Assembly (NCBI RefSeq): GCF_024171885.1
Contig: NZ_JAMTCP010000033.1
Span: 1 to 39,004 of the forward strand
Direction: 5' to 3'
Length of the DNA: 39,004 nt
Origin: Streptoalloteichus tenebrarius
GTDB lineage: Bacteria; Actinomycetota; Actinomycetes; Mycobacteriales; Pseudonocardiaceae
Position 1 is the stretch's first letter; every line of letters starts with the position of its first letter. The notes beneath the pieces are model-generated. The model ran no database searches and was not told where the DNA came from. It was given only the letters and a program-made list of their open reading frames with translations. The translations under genes and the position numbers were made by a program. This document shows positions 33,403 to 39,004 of the stretch, one piece after another.

Positions 33403-34266
33403 TCAGGCGGTACGCGGCCGGGGCTGGCAGCTCGGACAGGTGAACGACGACCGGTTCATGAACGGGTCCCGCCGGATCGGGGCGCCGCACCGCCGGCACG
33501 GGCGCCCCTCCTGCCCATAGACGTTCAACGAGCGGTCGAAGTACCCCGACTCGCCGTTGACGTTGACGTACATCGCGTCGAACGAGGTGCCGCCCTCACC
33601 CAGCGCCTCGGTCATCACCTCGGTGGCGGCGGCCAACACCGCACGCGCCTCGGCCGGCGGCAACGACGCCGTCGGGCGCGAGCCGTGCAACCCGACCCGC
33701 CACAACGCCTCGTCGGCGTAGATGTTGCCGATGCCCGACACCACCGTCTGGTCCAGCAGCGCCCGCTTCAGCTCCGTCCGCCGGCGGCGCAACGCCACCA
33801 CGGCGGCCTCCGGGTCGTAGGCCGGGTCGAGCGGGTCCAACGCGATGTGCGCGACCGGCGCCGGGACCAGGGTCCCCGCCGAGGGCACCAGCTCCGCGAC
33901 GGCCATGCCCCCGAACGTGCGCTGGTCCACGAACCGCAGCTCGGGGCCGTCGTCGGCGAACCGGAAACGCACCCGCAGGTGCGTCTCCTCGGCGGCGCCC
34001 ACCGGTCGCACGAGCATCTGCCCGCTCATCCCGAGGTGCGCGATCACCGCCTCGGCCCCGCCGTCGAGGTCCAGCCACAGGTACTTGCCGCGCCGGCGGG
34101 CCGCCTCGAACCGCCGGCCCGCGAGCCGCGCCGCGAAGTCGGCCGCGCCGGGGACGTGCCGGCGCACCGCGCGGGGATGCCGCACCTCGACCTCGGCGAC
34201 GACCCGACCGGCGACGTGCCGGTGGAGTCCGCGGCGGACGACTTCGACCTCGGGCAGTTCGGGCAC
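33403..34266 (-). CDS. mutM: Formamidopyrimidine-DNA glycosylase MutM (Fpg)
   Basis: 287 residues. Removes oxidised purines such as 8-oxoguanine and nicks the abasic site. After start removal the protein begins [13 protein letters not shown] with catalytic Pro and Glu. RGKYLWLDL carries the conserved Lys, [11 protein letters not shown] and [12 protein letters not shown] are family motifs, and the C-terminal zinc finger is CRRCG...CPSC with [14 protein letters not shown] start 34266; a nearby upstream ATG-like frame is not needed. A strong hairpin separates it from rnc, although both lie in the conserved order. Confidence 0.97.
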   Translation of the reverse strand: MPELPEVEVVRRGLHRHVAGRVVAEVEVRHPRAVRRHVPGAADFAARLAGRRFEAARRRGKYLWLDLDGGAEAVIAHLGMSGQMLVRPVGAAEETHLRVRFRFADDGPELRFVDQRTFGGMAVAELVPSAGTLVPAPVAHIALDPLDPAYDPEAAVVALRRRRTELKRALLDQTVVSGIGNIYADEALWRVGLHGSRPTASLPPAEARAVLAAATEVMTEALGEGGTSFDAMYVNVNGESGYFDRSLNVYGQEGRPCRRCGAPIRRDPFMNRSSFTCPSCQPRPRTA

Positions 34267-34337
34267 GCCCCCGATTGTCGTCGCGGCCACCGACGACCTC
34301 CGCCCGGGGTGGGCGAACCCACAACCCCCGAACGACG

Positions 34338-34373
34338 ACGACCGGGCCGGGGGCGAACCCCCGACCCGGTCGT
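34338..34373. terminator. Hairpin terminator between rnc and mutM
   Basis: ACGACCGGG (34338-34346) pairs with CCCGGTCGT (34365-34373) and GGGGG (34349-34353) with CCCCC (34358-34362) around a CGAA loop. It lies 45 bp after the rnc stop and 72 bp before the mutM start. Confidence 0.75.
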
Positions 34374-34376
34374 GTG

Positions 34377-34415
34377 GTCGATCGCACGCGTCGATCGCAC
34401 GCCGTCGATCGCGCC
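34377..34415. repeat. Three tandem 13-14 bp units at the 3' end of rnc
   Basis: GTCGATCGCACGC at 34377-34389 and 34390-34402, then GTCGATCGCGCC at 34404-34415, ending 2 bp before the rnc stop codon. Confidence 0.7.
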
Positions 34416-34417
34416 GT

Positions 34418-35251
34418 TCAGCCGGCGGAGCCGGAAGCCCCTCCGTCGCTGGTCACGCCGTTGCGCGCGGCGGCGTCGGCCGCGTCCGGCGCCGTGTCAC
34501 CAGGCACGGCGTCCCCGGCGGCTCCGGCCTCGTCACCGCTGACGGAGAGCGCGCGCCAGGCGGCCTCGGCGGCCTTCTGCTCGGCCTCCTTCTTGGTCCG
34601 CCCGTCCCCCGTGCCCAGGGGGTTGCCCCCCACCAACACGGTCGCGGTGAACTCCTTGCGGTGGTCGGGACCCTCCTCGGCGACCCGGTACTCCGGCACG
34701 CCGAGGTTCTCCGCCGCGGTGAGCTCCTGGAGACTGGTCTTCCAGTCCAGCCCCGCGCCCCGCCGGGGCGCCTCCGCCAGCAGCGTGGCGAACAGCCGGT
34801 GCACCAGCTCCCTGGCCGTCTCCACGCCGTGCCGCAGGTAGACGGCCCCGATCACGGCCTCCAGGCCGTCGGCGAGGATGCTCGCCTTGTCCCGGCCGCC
34901 GGTCAGCTCCTCACCCCTGCCGAGCAACAGGTGCGCGCCGAGCCCGCCCGGTCCCAGCGCACGGGCCACCCCGGCGAGCGCGTGCATGTTGACCACGCTC
35001 GCCCGCAGCTTGGCGAGCTGCCCCTCGGCGAGGTCGGGGTGCGTGCGGTACAGGTGGTCGGTGACCACCAGGCCGAGCACCGCGTCGCCGAGGAACTCCA
35101 GTCGCTCGTTCGGCGGGATGCCGCCGTTCTCGTACGCGTAGGAACGGTGGGTCAGCGCGAGCGTGAGGAGCTCGGCGTCGAGTTCGACGCCGAGCGCTTC
35201 GAGCAGCGAGGCGCGGTCAACGGTCCTGCCCCGCGACGCCCTACCCCCCAC
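34418..35251 (-). CDS. rnc: Ribonuclease III
   Basis: 277 residues. Double-strand-specific endoribonuclease for rRNA and mRNA processing. The catalytic signature [20 protein letters not shown] carries the conserved Glu/Asp metal ligands, and the second acidic set is in [19 protein letters not shown] dsRNA-binding domain follows (about 165-240: [20 protein letters not shown] and [16 protein letters not shown]). The last 30 residues (Gly/Asp/Ala-rich) are a disordered extension. GTG start at 35251, 14 bp after rpmF, with a weak GGGG upstream. Part of the yceD-rpmF-rnc operon. Confidence 0.96.
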   Translation of the reverse strand: MGGRASRGRTVDRASLLEALGVELDAELLTLALTHRSYAYENGGIPPNERLEFLGDAVLGLVVTDHLYRTHPDLAEGQLAKLRASVVNMHALAGVARALGPGGLGAHLLLGRGEELTGGRDKASILADGLEAVIGAVYLRHGVETARELVHRLFATLLAEAPRRGAGLDWKTSLQELTAAENLGVPEYRVAEEGPDHRKEFTATVLVGGNPLGTGDGRTKKEAEQKAAEAAWRALSVSGDEAGAAGDAVPGDTAPDAADAAARNGVTSDGGASGSAG

Positions 35252-35265
35252 GAGCGCTACCCCGC

Positions 35266-35448
35266 TCAGGCCGGCTGGACGACCTGGCGGCCGTCGTAGG
35301 TGCCGCAGTGCGGGCACGCCACGTGCTGCAGCTTCGGCTGCCGGCACGCGCGGTTGTTGCACGCCACCAGGACCGGCGCGCTCGTCTTCCACTGCGCGCG
35401 ACGCGAGCGGGTGTTGGCACGCGACATCTTCCGCTTCGGGACGGCCAC
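35266..35448 (-). CDS. rpmF: 50S ribosomal protein L32
   Basis: 60 residues: [20 protein letters not shown] is the canonical N-terminus. It has two cysteine pairs, C-N-N-R-A-C and C-P-H-C, so it is a zinc-binding (C+) type, with unusual four-residue spacing in the first pair. Starts 2 bp after yceD and is followed 14 bp later by rnc. Confidence 0.96.
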   Translation of the reverse strand: MAVPKRKMSRANTRSRRAQWKTSAPVLVACNNRACRQPKLQHVACPHCGTYDGRQVVQPA

Positions 35449-35450
35449 GA

Positions 35451-36047
35451 CTAGTTCTCCTCCTCGGTGTCGCCGAACCGCTCCCTCAGCGCGGCCCAGC
35501 GAGGGTCAATCCTCTCATGCCCGTGGTCGGGGCCGAGGTCGGCCAGCTTGCCGCCGCACTCCGGGCACAGCCCCTGGCAGTCCGCCGAACACAGCGGGAT
35601 GCGGGGCAACGCCAGCACCACGGCGTCGCGGACCACGGGTTCGAGGTCGATCAGGTCGTCGACGACCCGGCTCACCTCGTCCTCGTCGGTGCTGGCCTCG
35701 GTCGCGCTGTCCGGGTAGGCGAACAGCTCGGTGATGTCCACCGTGAGCCGCCCGGACAGCTCGTCCAGGCAGCGCGAGCACTCGCCGACGGTCGGCGCGG
35801 TGACGGTCCCGGAGACCAGGACCCCCTCCACCACCGACTCCAGCAGGAGGTTCAGCTCGACGTCGGCGCCCTCGGGCACCTCGATCACACCGGGGAAGCC
35901 GAAGCCGGACGGGGCCGGCGCGGTCCGCTCCTGCCGACGGCTGTTGCCCGCGCGACGGCCGAGGTCCCTGGTGTCGATCACCCAGGGGCTCGTCGGAGCG
36001 GGGTGGGCCGGTGCGGCGGTGTGCTCGGGCATGGCTGACTCGGACAT
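35451..36047 (-). CDS. YceD family (DUF177) protein
   Basis: 198 residues. The yceD gene is nearly always next to rpmF and its product is implicated in 23S rRNA/large-subunit assembly in bacteria and plastids. Core features: [37 protein letters not shown] and the C-terminal cysteine cluster [20 protein letters not shown]. An acidic stretch (about 125-140, [17 protein letters not shown]) lies between. ATG start 36047 with GGAGA 4 nt upstream. rpmF follows after 2 bp. Confidence 0.94.
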   Translation of the reverse strand: MSESAMPEHTAAPAHPAPTSPWVIDTRDLGRRAGNSRRQERTAPAPSGFGFPGVIEVPEGADVELNLLLESVVEGVLVSGTVTAPTVGECSRCLDELSGRLTVDITELFAYPDSATEASTDEDEVSRVVDDLIDLEPVVRDAVVLALPRIPLCSADCQGLCPECGGKLADLGPDHGHERIDPRWAALRERFGDTEEEN

Positions 36048-36159
36048 CTTCTCCAGATTGGCTCGCTGGTGAACGGACGCGACCAGCTCGCCCAGGGTAC
36101 GGGACGCGTCGGCGCTTGTGGAAATCGGCGGGGTCGCCGGCCGTTCCCACGCCGTCTCG

Positions 36160-36177
36160 CGTCGGCGCGCGCCGACG
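36160..36177 (-). terminator. Hairpin downstream of sepIVA
   Basis: CGTCGGC-GCGC-GCCGACG (36160-36177) begins 7 bp after the sepIVA stop, in the 137-bp gap before yceD. Plausible terminator separating sepIVA from the yceD-rpmF-rnc operon. Confidence 0.5.
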
Positions 36178-36184
36178 GGGCGGA

Positions 36185-36904
36185 TCAGACCTGGTAGTCG
36201 AAGCCGACCATGCCGTTGCCGCCGCCCGCCGGGCTCCTGAGCTGCTGGCGCCCCTTCTCCACGGTACGCATCGTGCGGCCGAGGAGGTCCTCGAAGTCGG
36301 CCAGCTTGTTGTCGACGTAGGCGTCGCACTCGCCACGCAGCCGCTGCGCCTCGGCGGTGGCCGACTCCACGATGCGCTGGGACTCCGCGCGCGCGGCCTG
36401 CACGACCTCGGTCTGGGAGACCAGCCGAGCCTGCTCGGCGCGGCCGTCCTCCACGGCGCGCTCGTAGGACTCCCTGCCGGCCTGCAACATGCGGTCGGCC
36501 TCGGCCTGCGCCCTGCCGACCAGCTCCTCGTAGTGGGCCCTGCCCGCGGCGACGGCCCGCTCGGCCTCGCTCCGCGCGTCGGTGACCATGCGCTCGGCGT
36601 GCGCCCTGGCCTCGGACACCAGCCGCTCCGCCTCGGCGCGGGCCTCGGCGATGGTCCGCTCGGCGTCCGCGCGGGCCTGGCCGACGAGCTTCTCGGCCTC
36701 GTTGCGCGCGTTGGCGACGACCTCGTCCCGGTGGTCGAGCACGTCCTGGGCGTCGTCCAGCTCGGTGGGGATGGCGTCCCGCACGTCGTCGAGCAGCTCC
36801 AGCACGTCCCCCCTGGGGACGACGCAGCCGGAGGTCATGGGAACGCCGCGCGCCTCCTCGACGATGGTGACCAGCTCGTCGAGCGCCTCGAACACCCGGT
36901 ACAC
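36185..36904 (-). CDS. sepIVA: DivIVA-like septation protein SepIVA
   Basis: 239 residues. The N-terminus VYRVFEALDELVTIVEEARG and the following VPRGDVLELLDDVRDAIP match the actinobacterial SepIVA family. The rest (about 60-225) is one long Ala/Glu/Arg coiled coil with heptad-like units such as ARAEAERLVSEARAHAERM. SepIVA is a DivIVA-domain protein essential for septation and envelope growth in mycobacteria. I chose the GTG at 36904 because GGAG lies 6 nt upstream and family members start here. An ATG at 36955 would add 17 residues. Position next to coaD and yceD-rpmF-rnc is conserved. Confidence 0.9.
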   Translation of the reverse strand: MYRVFEALDELVTIVEEARGVPMTSGCVVPRGDVLELLDDVRDAIPTELDDAQDVLDHRDEVVANARNEAEKLVGQARADAERTIAEARAEAERLVSEARAHAERMVTDARSEAERAVAAGRAHYEELVGRAQAEADRMLQAGRESYERAVEDGRAEQARLVSQTEVVQAARAESQRIVESATAEAQRLRGECDAYVDNKLADFEDLLGRTMRTVEKGRQQLRSPAGGGNGMVGFDYQV

Positions 36905-36976
36905 GTCCGTCTCCTCGCCCGCCGGCGGCATCTTCCGCACCAGTCTGCCCCCCATGCTCAGCGGCCCCGGGGATTA

Positions 36977-37007
36977 CCTCCCCGCGCGTGTCCGACGCGC
37001 GGGGAGG
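36977..37007. terminator. Hairpin terminator downstream of the secreted RNase gene
   Basis: CCTCCCCGCGCGT (36977-36989) pairs perfectly with 36995-37007 around GTCCG, 12 bp beyond the RNase stop. Confidence 0.75.
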
Positions 37008-37019
37008 CACCCGGTGCGA

Positions 37020-37448
37020 TCAAGCGTAGATGTTGACCAGAACGAAGCTGCGGTAGTGGTCGGCCGTGTAGAAGTACTCCCCGGCGTTCCCGGTGACGAT
37101 CCGCCGCGCGCCCCTGGTGGAGCTGCCCGGGGTCTTCACGGTGTACTCGTGGTAGTAGCCGGTGGAGCACCGGGGCAGGATGTTCTCCCGGTTGCGGAAG
37201 ACCGTGCCGTCCTGCGGGTACGGGTACGGCCCGCCCTTCTTGATCAGCCGGACGGTGTCGGTGGCCTGGCTGGGCAGGCTGGACAGCGCGACCTTGCGGA
37301 AGCCGGAGGTGTCGCCGCAGGCGGCGGCGAGCGTCGACGCGGCGTCCGGGGCGGCCGACGCGGGGGCGACGACGCCGCCGACCATGCCGACCATCGCGAG
37401 CAGGGAGACGAGTAACGCCTTGACGGCGCGAGCGGTGATGTGACCCAT
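37020..37448 (-). CDS. Secreted guanyl-specific ribonuclease (RNase Sa/barnase family)
   Basis: 142 residues. A signal peptide (about 1-32: Arg/Lys start, hydrophobic VKALLVSLLAMVGMVGGVV, A-S-A-A cleavage) precedes a microbial ribonuclease close to RNase Sa. The guanine-binding loop R-N-R-E (85-88) and the catalytic residues are all present: E101 in GYYHEYTV, R115/R116 in TRGARRIVTG and H131 in ADHYRSF. The Cys pattern differs from RNase Sa: C44 and C94, with no C-terminal Cys. No barstar-type inhibitor gene is in the window; secretion probably protects the cell. ATG start. Confidence 0.93.
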   Translation of the reverse strand: MGHITARAVKALLVSLLAMVGMVGGVVAPASAAPDAASTLAAACGDTSGFRKVALSSLPSQATDTVRLIKKGGPYPYPQDGTVFRNRENILPRCSTGYYHEYTVKTPGSSTRGARRIVTGNAGEYFYTADHYRSFVLVNIYA

Positions 37449-37472
37449 GGCCGCGGACGGTAGCGGCGTCGG

Positions 37473-37494
37473 GTGATCAACCGCTGTCGATCAC
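37473..37494. promoter_or_regulatory. Inverted repeat upstream of the RNase gene
   Basis: GTGATC-N10-GATCAC (37473-37494), 25 bp before the RNase ATG. Suggests a regulator site; which regulator is unknown. Confidence 0.3.
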
Positions 37495-37670
37495 GTGAAA
37501 TCGTCGACGCCAGGCTGGTTCCCCGTGGGAAAGCACCCTGGCGGGGACGTCGGCGGCGACTGTTCCGTGACAGATGTGTGCCCTGGCGGGGGCCGTGTTC
37601 AGCGGGGAACGGCCCGTCCTCTGCTCACGCTCGGAGGGAACGGGACGGGCACCCGCCGGCAACGGGCGGA

Positions 37671-38153
37671 TCAGGCCTGTTCGGCGAGCCGCTGCTGGAC
37701 GCGCTTCTCCACCAGCGGGGGCAGCAGTCCGGAGACGTCGCCGCCGAACTGGGCGACCTCCTTGGCCAGGGAGCTGGCGAGGAAGCTGTAGAGCGGGTTC
37801 GCGGCCATGAACAGGGTCTCCACCCCGGACAGCCGCTGGTTCATCTGCGCCATCTGGAGCTCGTAGTCGAAGTCGCTGACCGCGCGCAGACCCTTGACGA
37901 TGGCGTTGATCTCGTGCTGCCGGCAGTAGTCGACGAGCAGCCCGTGCCAGGAGTCCACCCTGACGTTCGGCAGGTGCGCGGTGACCTCGCGCAGCATGTC
38001 CATCCGCTCCTCGACGGTGAACAGCGTGCGCTTACTCTTGTTGATCATTACCGCGACGACGACCTCGTCGAACAGTCGAGCCGCCCGCTCCACGATATCC
38101 AGGTGACCGTTGGTGACCGGGTCGTAGGAGCCGGGGTAGACGGCACGCCTCAT
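37671..38153 (-). CDS. coaD: Phosphopantetheine adenylyltransferase
   Basis: 160 residues, the penultimate step of coenzyme A synthesis (4'-phosphopantetheine plus ATP to dephospho-CoA). Nucleotidyltransferase motif in [18 protein letters not shown] (T-x-G-H), then [37 protein letters not shown] and the closing [20 protein letters not shown]. Normal length. ATG start. In most actinobacteria rsmD lies directly upstream, but here that position is occupied by repeats. Confidence 0.98.
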   Translation of the reverse strand: MRRAVYPGSYDPVTNGHLDIVERAARLFDEVVVAVMINKSKRTLFTVEERMDMLREVTAHLPNVRVDSWHGLLVDYCRQHEINAIVKGLRAVSDFDYELQMAQMNQRLSGVETLFMAANPLYSFLASSLAKEVAQFGGDVSGLLPPLVEKRVQQRLAEQA

Positions 38154-38429
38154 GAGCCCGGACCGTAGCAGCCGAACGGGCGATCTCCACCGGGCCGAAC
38201 CCGCAGCGTGACCGTTGTCACCTGGCCGTGTCGCGGGCGGCGGGCGGCGCCGGCGCGAACACCCGCGGGACGGCGCGAACGGGGGAAAGCGGCACGTCCG
38301 ACCGCCCGACGGGGTTCAGCCCCGGATCGCGGGCTCCGCGTCCGTACGTGGATCGGCATCGGCATCGGTGGCGGCGCCCCGGTGGCGGAGTCACCCAGCG
38401 TCAGTGTCTCGGTGCCGATGTCGGCGTCC
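38154..38429. other. Region upstream of coaD without a gene
   Basis: I see no convincing coding sequence. It contains short direct repeats such as ATCGGCATCGG near 38350. The coaD promoter should lie here but shows no clear hexamers. Confidence 0.4.
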
Positions 38430-39004
38430 GTGCCCGTCTCGGTGTCGCTGTCGGTGCCGCTGTCGGTGCCGCCCGTGACAGGTGTCAGCGCCACCCAGCG
38501 TCGGCACCGTCTGCGTCTGGGTTGCCCGCGTCGACTGTGTCGGTCGTGTCGACCGCGTCGGCGCCCGTGCCCATGCCGCTGTCGGTGTCGCCCGTGGCGG
38601 GCGTCAGCGCCGCTCAGCGCCAGCACCATCTGTGTCCGTGGCGACCGCGTCGACTGTGTTTGGCCGTGTTGTTTCGCGCCGTCCGCGTCGGCGTCCGTGC
38701 CCGTCTCGGTGTCGCTGTCGGTGCCGCCCGTGACAGGCGTCAGCGCCGCTCAGCGCCAGCACCATCTGTGTCCGTGGCGACCGCGTCGACCGTGTCGGCA
38801 CCCGTGCCCATGTCACAGCCGGTGTCGCCCGCGACAGGCGTCAGCGCCGGCCGTGGCGGCTGTTCGCCGTGGCGACCGTGTCGTCCGTGTCGTCCGTGTC
38901 GGCGTCTGTACCCGTGTCACAGCCGGTGGCGCCCGTGACAGGTGTCAGCGTCGCCCAGCGCCAGCACCATCTGTGCCTGTGTTGCCCGCATCGGCCGCGT
39001 CGAC
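38430..39004. repeat. Degenerate minisatellite running past the window end
   Basis: At least five imperfect units share GCCCGTGACAGGCGTCAGCG (starts at 38472, 38590, 38726, 38827 and 38931). Several continue with CGCTCAGCGCCAGCACCATC and TGTGTCCGTGGCGACCGCG. Spacing is 118, 136, 101 and 104 bp. Each unit contains shorter TCGG/GTCGGTG motifs. Open frames exist on both strands but shift between units, so coding is unlikely. Confidence 0.8.

Noticed and set aside
38228-38938. A 236-codon plus-strand frame through the terminal minisatellite
   Set aside because: Repeat units shift frame relative to each other, so the translated sequence does not repeat consistently; composition is typical of non-coding GC-rich repeats.

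Overview
This is a 39-kb piece of a very GC-rich chromosome. GTG starts, ATGA/GTGA stop-start overlaps, SepIVA, zinc-type L32, WXG100-type proteins and a possible BldD box all indicate an actinobacterium. Gene content fits the Pseudonocardiaceae (Saccharothrix/Actinosynnema/Lentzea type), but that placement is inference. No tRNA, rRNA, CRISPR array or intact insertion sequence was seen.

The backbone is a conserved minus-strand housekeeping block read from right to left: coaD, a secreted RNase, sepIVA, yceD, rpmF, rnc, mutM, then acyP, smc and ftsY. Two accessory stretches interrupt it. A small one lies between smc and ftsY (about 1.8-8.1 kb): an anmK/sodium-symporter pair for muropeptide recycling, a small GNAT protein, and an orphan type VII secretion substrate operon behind a possible BldD site, followed by about 1 kb of tandem repeats. 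A large one lies between acyP and mutM (about 12.4-33.4 kb): a decayed CAP-domain gene, a putative cyclic-nucleotide conflict locus, the full kdp potassium system, an asnB-marR pair, an HTH-only LysR and a PadR/HAAS membrane pair.

The most interesting region is 13.5-20.4 kb. A minus-strand set encodes a Crp-type cyclic-nucleotide-binding regulator, a class III nucleotide cyclase with its metal and transition-state residues intact, a P-loop NTPase with a helical-repeat tail (start overlapping the cyclase stop) and an SPFH-like protein. A convergent plus-strand gene encodes a three-helix membrane protein resembling the Pycsar effector PycTM. Both the cyclase tail and the NTPase carry a short beta-like segment ending in G-R-D. 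I read this as a candidate Pycsar-like signalling or defence system with an added NTPase and membrane-scaffold module. This is inference from gene content and motifs.

kdpFABC reads leftward from a divergent promoter region shared with asnB. A 27-residue membrane peptide precedes kdpF and overlaps it, two KdpE-like direct repeats lie upstream, and a strong hairpin separates kdpC from kdpD-kdpE. The window opens inside an ABC ATPase frame that runs without a stop into the ftsY terminator, and ends in a degenerate minisatellite where rsmD would usually precede coaD. Short duplications lie at the 3' ends of ftsY, smc and rnc, near the edges of the interrupted block.
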